DNA from: an uncultured Flammeovirgaceae bacterium
GTDB taxonomy: Bacteria; Bacteroidota; Bacteroidia; Cytophagales; Cyclobacteriaceae
DNA: 59,027 nt
Direction of reading: 5' to 3'
NCBI GenBank assembly: GCA_937884755.1
Contig: CAKZYJ010000390.1
Coordinates: 1-59,027 of the forward strand
In this document: one piece after another, positions 34,583 through 44,062 of the stretch
How positions within the stretch are numbered: position 1 is the stretch's first letter
Layout: every line of letters starts with the position of its first letter
Notes under the pieces: generated by a model
Seen by the model: the letters and a program-made list of their open reading frames with translations, nothing else
Database searches by the model: none
Told to the model about the DNA's origin: nothing
Translations under genes and position numbers: made by a program

Positions 34583-35272
34583 TTATTCTTCTGTTCCGAA
34601 CTTGTATCCTACGCCCTTCACGGTAACGATATAGTTGCTCCCGATCTTCTCTCGTACTTTCCGGATATGAACGTCCACGGTGCGGGCGAGTACGTATACG
34701 TCGGAACCCCAGATGTTTTGCAGCAGTTCATCGCGACTGTGCACTTTATCTGGGTTTTGAGCTAAGTAATAGAGCAACTCAAACTCTTTTTTGGGCAGGC
34801 TGATTTGTTCGTCTTTCACCTCAACGGTATAACTCGCCCGGTCGATAGCCAAGCCGTTGATACTAATCTTATTACTTTTCTTCCGCTTCTTGGCCTCCCG
34901 CCGAAACATCGCCCCAATGCGGCTCATTAGCGCCCGCGGTTTAATAGGCTTAGTAATATAATCGTCTGCTCCGGTATCGAAGGCCGCTACCTCGGAGTAT
35001 TCTTCTGATCGGGCAGTAAGGAAAACGATAAAAGTATTATACAGGTCGGGGTTTTCTCGCAATTGCCGACAGGTTTCCACACCATCCTGATGTGGCATCA
35101 TAATGTCCAGCAAAATTAGATCGGGAACGAATTTGGACGCAACGTTCACCGCTTTCTTTCCGTCGAGGGCCGTTTTTACCTTGTAGCCTTCTTTGGTAAG
35201 ATTATACTCAAGAAGATCTAGTATATCTGGCTCATCGTCTACTACGAGGATCTTGTGTTGTTTGGCCGACAT
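34583..35272 (-). CDS. OmpR/PhoB-family response regulator
   Basis: A 229-aa transcription factor. Receiver domain 1-120: acidic pair D12/D13 (VVDDEPD), phosphorylation site D56 (LLDIMMPHQDG), conserved Thr in FLTARSEEY and Lys in DDYITKPIKP. Winged-helix DNA-binding domain 132-227 (SLPKKEFELLYYLAQNPDKVHSR in part, RTVDVHIRKVREKIG, TVKGVGYKF). It is the first gene of the two-component operon and is divergent from valS, with 248 bp between the two starts. Confidence 0.95.
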   Translation of the reverse strand: MSAKQHKILVVDDEPDILDLLEYNLTKEGYKVKTALDGKKAVNVASKFVPDLILLDIMMPHQDGVETCRQLRENPDLYNTFIVFLTARSEEYSEVAAFDTGADDYITKPIKPRALMSRIGAMFRREAKKRKKSNKISINGLAIDRASYTVEVKDEQISLPKKEFELLYYLAQNPDKVHSRDELLQNIWGSDVYVLARTVDVHIRKVREKIGSNYIVTVKGVGYKFGTEE

Positions 35273-35466
35273 AGGTTATCTCCGATTAGTTCGTTCAAAG
35301 ATACCATAAAAATGCAGAACGAGAATGATTTTTCAAACTCGTCAATTGCCTGTAGTTCTATATCAAACTATTATATCTATTTACAATTTGTTCCTGTGCC
35401 GTATAAACAGGCGTTTATGGCAGAGAGCAGTATCATTTCTTATCATACTTTATCAGTACAAATTTC

Positions 35467-35474
35467 TATCTTTG
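35467..35474 (+). promoter_or_regulatory. -7 promoter element of valS
   Basis: TATCTTTG matches the TAnnTTTG consensus exactly and lies 46 bp upstream of the valS ATG. No TTG is present 17-23 nt further upstream, so only the -7 half supports the call. Confidence 0.5.
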
Positions 35475-35520
35475 CGCTCTTAATAAATCAGCAGTAGTGA
35501 ATCAATAAGGAAGAATAGCT

Positions 35521-38190
35521 ATGGAACTTTCCAGTAAATATAATCCTCGTGAGGTAGAAGATAAATGGTACCAGCAGTGGCTGGATAAGAAGTTTTTTCA
35601 CTCCGAACCCGATCCCGAAAAGGAGCCCTACACCATTGTCATTCCTCCGCCTAACGTGACGGGTGTTCTGCACATGGGGCATATGCTGAATAATACTATT
35701 CAGGATGTGCTGATCCGTAAGGCTCGGATGGAAGGGAAAGCGGCCTGCTGGGTGCCGGGTTACGATCATGCTTCTATCGCCACCGAAGCTAAGGTAGTAG
35801 CTATGCTGAAAGAACGCGGTATCAATAAGTATGATCTGACTCGTGAGGAGTTTTTAGAGCACGCCTGGGAGTGGAAGGAAAAGTACGGTGGAATCATTCT
35901 GGAACAACTGAAAAAGTTAGGAGCTTCCTGCGATTGGGATCGAACCCGATTCACGATGGAAGATCATATGACGGAATCGGTCATAAAAGTCTTTGTTGAT
36001 TTGTATAACAAGGGCTACATCTACCGAGGCTACCGCATGATTAATTGGGACCCCCAGGCGAAGACCTCACTTTCGGATGAGGAAGTTTTGTATAAGGAAG
36101 TACAGTCTAAGTTTTACTACGTTAACTATCCCATTGAAGGAGAAGATGGACACGTAACCATTGCGACCACCCGCCCTGAAACGATTCTGGGCGATACGGC
36201 CGTTTGTGTCAATCCCAACGATGAACGTTATCAGCACTTAAAGGGCAAGCGAGTACTGGTGCCGCTGATCAATCGCTCTATTCCGATTATTGAGGATGAG
36301 TACGTGACAATGGAATTCGGAACAGGCTGCCTAAAGGTAACTCCTGCTCACGATGTAAACGACTACGAACTGGGAAAGAAACATGACCTGGACACCGTAG
36401 ATGTGATTGCAGATGATGGCACTATGAGCGAAGCGGCGCAGTTGTTCGTCGGTGAAGACCGCTTCGTGGTTCGGAAGAAGATTGGTGAGCAACTGGAGGC
36501 GGAAGGGTTTATTCAGAAAATTGAAGATTACCAGAATAAAGTAGGCTATTCGGAACGAACCAGTGAGGTAATTGAGCCGAAGCTTTCGGTACAATGGTTT
36601 GTGCGAATGGACGAACTGGTGAAACCAGCGTTAGAAAACGTACTGAACGATAATGTTCAGTTCTATCCGGCCAAGTTCAAGAATATGTACCGTACCTGGA
36701 TGGAGAATATCCAGAACTGGAACATCTCCCGCCAGCTTTGGTGGGGACAGCGCATTCCAGCGTATTATTTACCCGACGGTGAGATTGTGGTAGCTGAGAC
36801 TGCTGAAGAAGCTCTGAAATTAGCCCAAGAAAAATCCGGTAACGCCTCGCTGACGATGGATGATTTGAGGCAGGACGAAGACGTTTTGGATACCTGGTTC
36901 TCTTCAGGACTATGGCCTATTACTGTCTTCGATGGAATCAGACACCCCGATAATGCTGAAATCAATTTTTATTATCCGACCAATGTGCTGGTAACTGCTC
37001 CAGAGATTATCTTTTTCTGGGTGGCTCGGATGATTTTGTACGGCTACGAATATCGGCAGGAAAAGCCCTTCCACGACGTGTACTTCACCGGCATTGTACG
37101 CGACCAGCAGCGGCGGAAAATGTCTAAGTCGCTTGGAAACTCTCCTGACCCGCTCAAACTAATTGAAGAGTACGGGGCCGACGGAGTACGTACCGGCATG
37201 CTATTTAGCTCTCCGGCGGGTAACGATTTGTTGTTCGACATCAAGCTATGTGAGCAGGGGCGAAATTTTGCCAACAAAATCTGGAATGCTTTCCGGCTGG
37301 TAAAAAGCTGGCAGGTAGACGAGCAGAAAAAAGACCAGTCCAACGCCACGGCCATCGCTTGGTTTGAAGCCTGTTTCAATCAGGCCTTGGTTGACCTGGA
37401 AGATCACTTCTCTAAGTATCGTATTTCTGATACGCTACGAACTCTTTATAAGCTGGTATGGACCGATTTCTGCAATTGGTATCTGGAGATGGTTAAGCCG
37501 ACCTATGGCGAAGGGATAGACGCCATGACCTACGATGCCACTATGGGCTACTTTGAAAAGGTTCTCAAAATAGTGCATCCGTTTATGCCATTCATTACTG
37601 AAGAACTTTGGCATAAATTAGTGGAGCGGGATGAAGATGATTATGTAATTGTAGCCGAATGGCCCGAAGCTAATACGCAAGAAAGTAGAAGGCAGGCTGA
37701 CCAGACGTTGCTACAAGGTGGTACTGCGACTTTAGACGTAGTAACCAACATCCGAAACACGCGGAATACGCGGAATATTTCTCCCAATAAGGAGCTTTCG
37801 CTATTCATCAAGTCAGATACTCCGGAAATTTATCAGCAGTTTGATAACGCAATTAAAAAGCTCGCAAATGTTTCTTCTATTGAATTTACCGATGAGAAAA
37901 TTGAGGGAGCCGATAGTTTTATCGTAACCACCTCGGTAGGGCAACCCGATACCTTCTTCATTCCGCTCGGCGATGCTATTGATGTAGATGCTGAGATAGA
38001 AAAGCTGGAGAAAGAACTGAAATATCAGCAAGGGTTTAAGGCTTCGGTGGATAAGAAACTGGGCAATGCCCGCTTCGTGGAAAACGCTCCCAAGAAGGTA
38101 GTGGACAATGAACGCAAGAAGCAAGCCGATGCGGAAGCCCGCATCCAGGCTATTCAGGAGCAGTTGAAGAGTTTACTGAAAAAGTCCTAG
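35521..38190 (+). CDS. valS: Valyl-tRNA synthetase
   Basis: An 889-aa class I aminoacyl-tRNA synthetase. It contains the HIGH-type motif [15 protein letters not shown] near residues 40-54, the editing (CP1) domain with [15 protein letters not shown] near 215-230, the KMSKS motif [13 protein letters not shown] near 530-543, and tryptophan-rich valine-site segments ([18 protein letters not shown]). The anticodon-binding domain spans about 620-790. The C-terminal 70 residues form the ValRS coiled-coil arm ([19 protein letters not shown] and after). Length and all motifs are normal. It is monocistronic, convergent with the NTF2-like gene 15 bp away. Confidence 0.98.
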   Translation: MELSSKYNPREVEDKWYQQWLDKKFFHSEPDPEKEPYTIVIPPPNVTGVLHMGHMLNNTIQDVLIRKARMEGKAACWVPGYDHASIATEAKVVAMLKERGINKYDLTREEFLEHAWEWKEKYGGIILEQLKKLGASCDWDRTRFTMEDHMTESVIKVFVDLYNKGYIYRGYRMINWDPQAKTSLSDEEVLYKEVQSKFYYVNYPIEGEDGHVTIATTRPETILGDTAVCVNPNDERYQHLKGKRVLVPLINRSIPIIEDEYVTMEFGTGCLKVTPAHDVNDYELGKKHDLDTVDVIADDGTMSEAAQLFVGEDRFVVRKKIGEQLEAEGFIQKIEDYQNKVGYSERTSEVIEPKLSVQWFVRMDELVKPALENVLNDNVQFYPAKFKNMYRTWMENIQNWNISRQLWWGQRIPAYYLPDGEIVVAETAEEALKLAQEKSGNASLTMDDLRQDEDVLDTWFSSGLWPITVFDGIRHPDNAEINFYYPTNVLVTAPEIIFFWVARMILYGYEYRQEKPFHDVYFTGIVRDQQRRKMSKSLGNSPDPLKLIEEYGADGVRTGMLFSSPAGNDLLFDIKLCEQGRNFANKIWNAFRLVKSWQVDEQKKDQSNATAIAWFEACFNQALVDLEDHFSKYRISDTLRTLYKLVWTDFCNWYLEMVKPTYGEGIDAMTYDATMGYFEKVLKIVHPFMPFITEELWHKLVERDEDDYVIVAEWPEANTQESRRQADQTLLQGGTATLDVVTNIRNTRNTRNISPNKELSLFIKSDTPEIYQQFDNAIKKLANVSSIEFTDEKIEGADSFIVTTSVGQPDTFFIPLGDAIDVDAEIEKLEKELKYQQGFKASVDKKLGNARFVENAPKKVVDNERKKQADAEARIQAIQEQLKSLLKKS

Positions 38191-38205
38191 GCAGCTTATC
38201 GGGGT

Positions 38206-38673
38206 TCACTCATTCTTCAGTTCTTGACAGTCGCCAGCATCAATTGTGTACGATAGGTTCAGAATTCTCCAATTGGTGCCAACCTTGATTAAAGTGAAGG
38301 TATCTACTCCGCAATGGGAGAATTTATCGTTCACGCGAAATTCGTAAGGTACCCAGGCGATGGCTATTCCTTCATGGACCTTTACATCGAAGCTCAGGGG
38401 TTTTTCCTGGAGAATTTTTTCCGGATCAAAAGTTTTTAAATCGTCTTTAAAGTAGCGAACTGAGTGGCTTATCGGCTTACGTTTACTATTAATCCGCCAA
38501 ATCTGCCCTTCGGTAAACACTAGCTGTTTATAGAGTACCGTATCCTGTTTTTCCAGAGAGACAAAGAACTGATTGATTACGGCTATGACAGCTTTTTCTT
38601 CTGGGTTATCCTGTTGCTGAGCATAGCATTGAAAATTTATGGAGAGTAAAGTTAACAGCATCGTTTTTTTCAT
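38206..38673 (-). CDS. Secreted NTF2-like (DUF4440/SnoaL-type) protein
   Basis: A 155-aa protein from ATG 38673, giving a signal peptide MKKTMLLTLLSINFQCYAQ; a second ATG four codons upstream is possible. The mature protein has the alpha+beta pattern of small NTF2-like proteins: an N-terminal helix (AVIAVINQFFVSLEKQD), then strands ending VDTFTLIKVGTNWRILNLSYTI. Such proteins bind small molecules or have no known activity. Two cysteines (near GVDTF and AGDCQ) may form a disulfide. No functional partner is evident nearby. Confidence 0.7.
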   Translation of the reverse strand: MKKTMLLTLLSINFQCYAQQQDNPEEKAVIAVINQFFVSLEKQDTVLYKQLVFTEGQIWRINSKRKPISHSVRYFKDDLKTFDPEKILQEKPLSFDVKVHEGIAIAWVPYEFRVNDKFSHCGVDTFTLIKVGTNWRILNLSYTIDAGDCQELKNE

Positions 38674-38750
38674 AACTACCAGCATACTGTGCTTAGCAAA
38701 ATTATTCCTTCTGTCGGGGTTTACCCGGAGCGATTAAAGGTTGGAAGCAA

Positions 38751-39104
38751 CTACCGCAATTCTACCATGCCGGTTACTTCCCGAGCCACCTCCCGATTGT
38801 AGTCAGTGGCGAGCCGCTTGTAGTTGATAATATCCACAATAGTGCCGATGAGGCATAAGCCCCCCGTGAGCAGATACAGTAGTCCCATACCAATTTGGTT
38901 AATCAAAAAGCGGTGTACGCCTGCTACTCCCAGAAAGCCCAGCAGGTTGGCTAGCAGAATAGTATCGGGCTTTTTGCGCCGTTCGCGGTAGATCATCAGA
39001 AAGTTTTGTAGCTGCTCACCACTCATAGGTTCAGTGAGTTGCTTGACGTACTGGTACTCTTCGTTCTCAATACTGGGGATGTTGGTGAGAATGGGATCGC
39101 TCAT
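38751..39104 (-). CDS. TM2-domain membrane protein
   Basis: A 117-aa protein with a TM2 domain: two helices joined by a short loop (LLANLLGFLGVAGVHRFLINQ and MGLLYLLTGGLCLIGTIVDIINY, split here) and the conserved GxxGxHRFY-like and DII motifs. The N-terminal about 45 residues are cytoplasmic and helical. It overlaps the upstream DUF2752 gene by 38 bp, and the two families are a recurrent pair in Bacteroidota. Function unknown. Confidence 0.85.
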   Translation of the reverse strand: MSDPILTNIPSIENEEYQYVKQLTEPMSGEQLQNFLMIYRERRKKPDTILLANLLGFLGVAGVHRFLINQIGMGLLYLLTGGLCLIGTIVDIINYKRLATDYNREVAREVTGMVELR

Positions 39105-39378
39105 GAAACAGGTTGGTTAGTAGTTGTTTAATACGAACAAATAAAACAATGATGGCGAAAATTCCTAGCGGATGTTGCTGCCAGGAAGCAGCCAGGTCTA
39201 GTCGAAAAAGATAGGCTATTGACCGGCCTAACCCGCAACCAGGACAAAAATCAAACCCCAAATGATGCCAGATACAAAGCGTGAAGTGATGCTGGGTAGG
39301 GTCAGATAACGCCAGCAACAGCAGTCCGGTGGTCCAGGCCATGAGTTCAAAGTGGCTTTGGAGAAATCTGATTATCAT
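39067..39378 (-). CDS. DUF2752 membrane protein
   Basis: A 103-aa protein with about three hydrophobic segments and the DUF2752 signature FDFCPGCGLGRSIAYLFRLDL near residues 41-60. The CPGCGLGRS loop could bind a metal, but no function is established. The start overlaps the amidase stop by 4 bp (ATGA), and its 3' end overlaps the TM2 gene by 38 bp, so the three genes amidase, DUF2752 and TM2 appear translationally coupled. Confidence 0.87.
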   Translation of the reverse strand: MIIRFLQSHFELMAWTTGLLLLALSDPTQHHFTLCIWHHLGFDFCPGCGLGRSIAYLFRLDLAASWQQHPLGIFAIIVLFVRIKQLLTNLFHERSHSHQHPQY

Positions 39379-40979
39379 TCGCTAGAATTTGTTGAAGAAA
39401 GGGTAGGCGTAAACTTGGGTGGTTGGCGGTGCTGAGTAGCCTGCTCAAAGGAGTAAGCAATCCGGATAAGCTGCGGCTCCTGATAAGCCGAGCCGAAAAA
39501 CGAGATGCCTACTGGTAAGCCGTGGACAAACCCCGCTGGCACACTAATATTGGGGTACCCGGCCATTGCGGCTGGGGAGGAGCTTCCGCCCAGAAAATGG
39601 TCACCGTTCACCACATCAATAGGCCAGGCCGCACTGCCGCTGGGGGCCACGATAGCGTCCAACTGGTGTTCCTGCATTACCTTATCGATACCGTCCTCCC
39701 GTGACACCCGCCGCACCTTCGTTATAGCTTCCTGATAGGCTTCGTCCTCCAAACTGCCTTTCTCCTGAGCCGATTCAAATATCTCCTGCTGGAAATAAGG
39801 CATTTCATCGCCCGCATTTTCCTGATTATAGCGAATCAAATCCTCCAGCGTTTTCATTGTTGGGTGATTTCGCTCGGCCAGATAGTTATTAAGGTCGTGC
39901 TTGAATTCGTAGAGCAGCACCTGGTAGCCAGCTCCATCTAGTTCTTCGCGGGGCATCACTGATTCCAGATCGATCAATATCGCGCCCTGCTTTTTCATTG
40001 CCGCTAAGGCTTCTTCCATCCGCTTATCCACTTCTTCGTGAAACCCAAAGTAGGAGCGACCTACTCCAATACGGGCACCGTTCAGGCCATCAGTCTGTAA
40101 GAATTGGGTATAATTCTGGTAGGCTCTACCTTCACTTTCCTGGGTAATCGGGTCACGGGTGTCAATTCCAGTAAGCACCCCTAGTAGGATAGCCGCATCA
40201 GTTACCGTGCGGGTCATTGGCCCAGCGGTATCCTGACTGTGGGAAATAGGAATAATGCCCGAACGGCTCACTAGCCCCACCGTAGGTTTAATTCCCACAA
40301 TTCCGTTTGCCTGCGATGGACAAACAATCGAGCCGTTAGTTTCAGTGCCAATGGCTACCGTACACAAATTAGCAGCTACCGCTGCTCCCGAACCCGAACT
40401 CGATCCGCAGGGGTTACGATCCAGTACATACGGGTTTTTCACCTGCCCGCCCCGGCCACTCCAGCCACTAGAAGACCGGGTAGAGCGGAAGTTAGCCCAC
40501 TCACTCAAATTAGTCTTACCTAAAAGTACTGCTCCGGCTGCTCGCATCTGCTCTACCAAAAACGCATCCTGAGCGGGTGCGGTGCCCTCTAGGGACAGTG
40601 AACCGGCGGTAGTTTGCATCTGGTCGGCGGTGTCAATATTATCTTTAACCATTACCGGAATGCCGTGCAGGGGGCCACGCACTTTGCCCTGCTTTCGCTC
40701 TTCATCCCGCTGATCGGCAATGGCTAGCGCCTCAGGATTCACCTCAATCACTGAACGTAGGGTTGGACCTTGCTGGTCAATTTCCCGGATACGTTGAAGA
40801 TAGGATTCTACTAAATCTCGGGCAGTATAATCACCCGCAGTCATACCTGCTTGCAGGTCGGTGATAGTGACCTCTATTATGTCCACATTAGCCTGGTTTT
40901 GGCTGTAGGCAAAGGAAGCAGGTAACCAAGCCAAGGCCGAAGCGGTGCCAGTACGCTGAATAAAAGTTCGTCGATTCAT
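39375..40979 (-). CDS. Amidase-signature family protein, exported
   Basis: A 534-aa amidohydrolase with a Tat-like N-terminus (NRRTFIQRTGTASALAWLPASFA). The amidase-signature catalytic triad is visible: Lys112 (GIPVMVKDNIDT), cis-Ser193 (NPCGSSSGSG) and nucleophile Ser217 (GTETNGSIVCPS). The glycine/serine-rich core and GLVSRSGIIPISHSQDTAGP follow the family. It hydrolyses an amide or ester bond in the periplasm; the closest general annotation is a GatA-like amidase, though it is not the tRNA amidotransferase subunit given the export signal. It heads a coupled unit with DUF2752 and TM2 genes. Confidence 0.93.
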   Translation of the reverse strand: MNRRTFIQRTGTASALAWLPASFAYSQNQANVDIIEVTITDLQAGMTAGDYTARDLVESYLQRIREIDQQGPTLRSVIEVNPEALAIADQRDEERKQGKVRGPLHGIPVMVKDNIDTADQMQTTAGSLSLEGTAPAQDAFLVEQMRAAGAVLLGKTNLSEWANFRSTRSSSGWSGRGGQVKNPYVLDRNPCGSSSGSGAAVAANLCTVAIGTETNGSIVCPSQANGIVGIKPTVGLVSRSGIIPISHSQDTAGPMTRTVTDAAILLGVLTGIDTRDPITQESEGRAYQNYTQFLQTDGLNGARIGVGRSYFGFHEEVDKRMEEALAAMKKQGAILIDLESVMPREELDGAGYQVLLYEFKHDLNNYLAERNHPTMKTLEDLIRYNQENAGDEMPYFQQEIFESAQEKGSLEDEAYQEAITKVRRVSREDGIDKVMQEHQLDAIVAPSGSAAWPIDVVNGDHFLGGSSSPAAMAGYPNISVPAGFVHGLPVGISFFGSAYQEPQLIRIAYSFEQATQHRQPPKFTPTLSSTNSSE

Positions 40980-41057
40980 GCGGGCAAGATACTTTTCCCC
41001 ATTGGTAATGGCAAACTTAGATCTCTCAGGGTTTTACTTGAAATATCCAGTGTGCAC

Positions 41058-42029
41058 CTATTGCGACCATTCGGTGGGCTCTCGATCCCAGCGGTGCTTT
41101 TTCAGTTCCAGAAGCACATCGGCAGGTAGAGGTTCGCTGTCGCTGCAGCTAATGTTAGCTTGTACGTGGCGGGCTTTGCGCATGCCGGGAATAATGGTGC
41201 TTACGGTAGGATTGGCGAGAATGAACTTTAGCGCCGCTTCGGGCATACTAATGTCTTCGGGCAGTAGGGCCTTCACGGCATCGGCGTGTTCCACACTGGA
41301 GTGCAGGTTTTCAGGTACAAAGTAAGTGGATCGCCAGTCGTCTTCCGGAAAGGTGGTCTCGTGGGTGAACGTACCGGTAAGCGTTCCTTCATCAAAGGGT
41401 ACGCGGGCAATTACTCCAATTTCTTTTTCTTCGCAAAGCGGGAATAGTTGGTCTTCGGGGGCTTGGTCGAAAATATTGTAGATCACCTGTACCGCGTCAA
41501 TCAAACCAGTGTGGATAGTTTTTAAGCCGTTGTTGGGTTCCCAGCGGTTCAGACTAAGGCCAATGCCCTGGATTTTTCCGTCTTGCTTCAGTTGCTCTAC
41601 TGCTCGTTTCCACTCATCCTGATTGGCCCAGGCATCCTCCCACACATGGAATTGTAACAGGTCTACCGTTTCCATATCCAGATTCTTCAGGCTTTTCTCG
41701 GTATACTCTGTAATATGATCGTAGGGAAATACGTCTTCTAACTTAAAATGGCTCTGGGAAGGCCAGGTAAAATTCTTAGGAGGCACCTTGGTGGCAGTAT
41801 AAAGCTTCTTATTGGGATACCGTTTAACGAGAGCACCTAATAGCTCTTCGCTTTTTCCTTCTCCATAGCCCCAGGCGGTATCGAAAAAGTTGCAGCCTAA
41901 TTCCACGGCCAGGTCCAGTGAATTTTCGCTTTGGTCATCATCGGAGCCCGTCCAACCGGCCATGCCCCACATGCCGTAGCCAATGTCGCTTACCTGCCAG
42001 CCCAACCGGCCAAAAGTTCGATAGTTCAT
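41058..42029 (-). CDS. Aldo/keto reductase
   Basis: A 323-aa NADPH-dependent oxidoreductase with a TIM barrel. The catalytic tetrad is visible: Asp and Tyr in NFFDTAWGYGEGKSEELLG, Lys in YTATKVPP and His in LLQFHVWED. The C-terminal cofactor segment LANPTVSTIIPGMRKARHVQAN matches the AKR nucleotide-binding loop. It has no signal peptide. The natural substrate is an aldehyde or sugar but cannot be specified. It lies 78 bp upstream of the amidase gene on the same strand. Confidence 0.93.
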   Translation of the reverse strand: MNYRTFGRLGWQVSDIGYGMWGMAGWTGSDDDQSENSLDLAVELGCNFFDTAWGYGEGKSEELLGALVKRYPNKKLYTATKVPPKNFTWPSQSHFKLEDVFPYDHITEYTEKSLKNLDMETVDLLQFHVWEDAWANQDEWKRAVEQLKQDGKIQGIGLSLNRWEPNNGLKTIHTGLIDAVQVIYNIFDQAPEDQLFPLCEEKEIGVIARVPFDEGTLTGTFTHETTFPEDDWRSTYFVPENLHSSVEHADAVKALLPEDISMPEAALKFILANPTVSTIIPGMRKARHVQANISCSDSEPLPADVLLELKKHRWDREPTEWSQ

Positions 42030-42036
42030 AGTGTTA

Positions 42037-42084
42037 GATTGCTTAATTGTTCAATAATTCGATTGCTCAATTGTTCGATTGTTG
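42037..42084. repeat. Two degenerate 24-bp units
   Basis: Units at 42037-42060 and 42061-42084, both starting GATTGCT(T/C)AATTGTTC, agree at 19 of 24 positions. They follow the aldo/keto reductase start region directly. Confidence 0.6.
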
Positions 42085-42108
42085 ATGATTATTAGTCCGC
42101 GGTCCACA

Positions 42109-42136
42109 ACTTCCGACTTCCGACTTCCGACTTCCG
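42109..42136. repeat. Tandem 7-bp repeat (ACTTCCG) x4
   Basis: Four exact copies of ACTTCCG at 42109-42115, 42116-42122, 42123-42129 and 42130-42136, followed by the degenerate ACTCC. Copy number could vary by slippage. It is not in a gene. Confidence 0.92.
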
Positions 42137-42393
42137 ACTCCTTACCTCAAAACTCTGGACTCAAAAGCTTTGAACCGGGCGACGGTCGCTCAAAACTCCC
42201 TTCTTCAGACTTCCCACTTCTGTCTTCCAACTCCGCGCCTCCTGCTTTCCCTTCAAAATTAATGAAATAATTATAGTACTATATAAATAATATGTTGACT
42301 ATTTGTCATATAAGGCTTGCTGATGTAAGATTATTTACACATTTTGTTGGTTACCTTTAGGGTATTTATTAAGACCAATGAACTAAAGGGTAC

Positions 42394-42401
42394 TATATTT
42401 G
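42394..42401 (+). promoter_or_regulatory. -7 promoter element of the serine hydrolase gene
   Basis: TATATTTG matches TAnnTTTG exactly, 59 bp upstream of the ATG at 42461. No clear TTG is seen at the -33 position, so this is a half-supported call. Confidence 0.42.
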
Positions 42402-42460
42402 GTAATACATCGATACTGGACACTTGCACACTTAATCAACCTTAATTTCAACTATTAACT

Positions 42461-43795
42461 ATGCAGAAGTTCCTAGAAAAACTTACGTCTTTGCGACTGA
42501 AGATTCCTTCTCGGACTTACTCTTTTGCGGCTACCTCGTTTTTCTTTTTTCTATACTTGGGCGTTCCTTTTTCTATTTCCGACTCAGGACAGGTTGCCTG
42601 GGGAAATGGTTATAATGACTACGTACGGTCAGTAGAATTGCTGACGAACGAGCACTCAGATACAGCGGATTTTTCGCGGATTGATAAGGCTATGCAAACT
42701 TTTTTGCAACGCCAAAGAATCGTGGGTGCTTCGTTAGGTATTGTAAAAGAAGGGAAATTGATTTATGCCAAAGGCTTTGGCTACGCTGATCAGGAAACTG
42801 AAGAAGCTGTTCAACCCTATCATATGTTTCGTATTGGCAGCGTTTCCAAGTTGATTACCGCGGTAGCTGTAATGAAGTTACGCGAAGACGGTCGCTTGCA
42901 AATGGACGAAAAGATATTTGGTAAAGAGGGTATTCTGAATACGGAGGTCTATCAGGGAATTAGAGATAAAAAACACTACGGAATTACGGTAGAGCACCTG
43001 CTGAACCACACTGGAGGTTGGAGCAAGCGCTCGTTCGGCGATCCACTGTTTATTCCGCTGAGAATTGCCGATGCCATGGATACGGAAGGCGTCCCCGATC
43101 TGGATACTATCATCAAGTTCATCTTATCCAAGAATTTACCGTATCGCCCCGGCACTCGTTACGACTATTCTAATTTCGGGTACTGTTTATTGGGTCGTGT
43201 AATTGAAGCCAAATCAGGTATGTCGTACGAGGAGTACGTAAGGACTGAGATTTTAGCTCCGTTAGGCATTACTAACATGCGATTAGCCAAAAACCGCCCC
43301 GAAGATCGCTTCGAGAACGAGGTAAGCTACTACGATTTAACGTCTAATAACGTCCGCCCCGACATGTACGGCACTGGTGAACTAGTCTCCAATGCTTATA
43401 GCTTCAATATTGAGGCGCTGTCTGCTGCCGGCGGCTGGGTAGCTACTGCTTCGGATCTAATGAAGTTTTTAGTAGCAGTAGATGGATTTAAAGATAGCCC
43501 TGATATTCTAAGCAACGAGTCGTTGTTGAATATGATAGAAACCAAAACCGGGCGTCCCTACGGCTGGCGTAGCGCTCAGGTAGGTAGTACCTGGTGGCGA
43601 ACCGGTACCTTGGCCGGAACTTCAGCGCTGGTAAAGCGGCACCAAGACGGAACCTCCTGGGTAATATTAGCTAACACCAGCAACCACCGCAGCCGATACT
43701 TTACTGGTCGTATTAGTTACGTCATGCAAAAGGAATTAAACCAACTTACTACCTGGCCCGAGCGAGACTTATTTGAAGTCAGCTACTATCAATAG
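42461..43795 (+). CDS. Class C beta-lactamase-like serine hydrolase, membrane-anchored or secreted
   Basis: A 444-aa protein with an N-terminal hydrophobic segment at about 22-40 (YSFAATSFFFFLYLGVPF) that serves as a signal or anchor. The penicillin-binding fold motifs are present: SxxK as S127-V-S-K130 (FRIGSVSKLITA), YxN as Y-S-N in YDYSNFGYCLLG, and a third motif region GTLAGTSALVK in place of KTG/HxG. Members of this family are esterases, DD-peptidases or peptidases, and rarely true beta-lactamases. It is a single-gene unit with its own promoter element and a strong terminator immediately downstream. Confidence 0.9.
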   Translation: MQKFLEKLTSLRLKIPSRTYSFAATSFFFFLYLGVPFSISDSGQVAWGNGYNDYVRSVELLTNEHSDTADFSRIDKAMQTFLQRQRIVGASLGIVKEGKLIYAKGFGYADQETEEAVQPYHMFRIGSVSKLITAVAVMKLREDGRLQMDEKIFGKEGILNTEVYQGIRDKKHYGITVEHLLNHTGGWSKRSFGDPLFIPLRIADAMDTEGVPDLDTIIKFILSKNLPYRPGTRYDYSNFGYCLLGRVIEAKSGMSYEEYVRTEILAPLGITNMRLAKNRPEDRFENEVSYYDLTSNNVRPDMYGTGELVSNAYSFNIEALSAAGGWVATASDLMKFLVAVDGFKDSPDILSNESLLNMIETKTGRPYGWRSAQVGSTWWRTGTLAGTSALVKRHQDGTSWVILANTSNHRSRYFTGRISYVMQKELNQLTTWPERDLFEVSYYQ

Positions 43796-43819
43796 AAAAA
43801 CTTCCTTACAACATAGACG

Positions 43820-43848
43820 AAGCCTGTCGGATTAGGACAGGCTTTTTT
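43820..43848 (+). terminator. Rho-independent terminator after the serine hydrolase gene
   Basis: AAGCCTGTC (43820-43828) and GACAGGCTT (43836-43844) form a perfect 9-bp stem with a 7-nt loop, followed by a T run. It lies 25 bp after the stop codon. Confidence 0.92.
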
Positions 43849-44031
43849 CGTTGAATATCCTACCAATTTACCTTCTAAACTCATTAAAGCTGGGTTGAAA
43901 GAGAAAAGATTTTTGAAGATTTCAAAATAAAAATATTTTTATGCATATTTATTGGTCAGTCCCCATAATAACTCGCTTCTTTTTAAAAATTTGGTAAAAT
44001 ACCGGAAAGAGCAGGATGGGGTTACGAGCAG

Positions 44032-44049
44032 ATTAGATTTATATCTAAT
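44032..44049. promoter_or_regulatory. Inverted repeat ATTAGAT-N4-ATCTAAT upstream of rhaI
   Basis: A perfect 7-bp inverted repeat separated by 4 bp, ending 13 bp before the rhaI ATG. The same TTAGAT-N4-ATCTAA core occurs before the SdpR-like gene (56086-56104). It could be an operator or a small hairpin over the ribosome binding site. No regulator gene lies in the rhamnose cluster. Confidence 0.5.
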
Positions 44050-44062
44050 AAAAATTTACCCT

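Larger units (their letters stand above)
42030..42460. other. 431-bp intergenic region with low-complexity repeats and a promoter
   Basis: This region has no convincing gene. It begins with two degenerate 24-bp units and a run of four 7-bp repeats, followed by a pyrimidine-rich stretch to about 42255 in which CTTCC/CTTCAGACTTCC-type motifs recur imperfectly. A short frame across the repeats (42079-42270) codes for a Ser/Pro-rich string created by the repeats and is not counted as a gene. From 42265 onward it is AT-rich and contains the likely promoter of the serine hydrolase. Confidence 0.7.

Noticed and set aside
39375-40979. GatA subunit of the tRNA amidotransferase
   Set aside because: It has an export signal and no gatB/gatC neighbours.
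42109-42136. CRISPR array
   Set aside because: The unit is 7 bp without spacers.
42079-42270. A 63-aa Ser/Pro-rich frame in the repeat region
   Set aside because: Its composition comes from the ACTTCCG-type repeats; no ribosome binding site or domain.
42394-42401. Full -33/-7 promoter for the serine hydrolase gene
   Set aside because: Only the -7 element is convincing; no TTG at the right distance.
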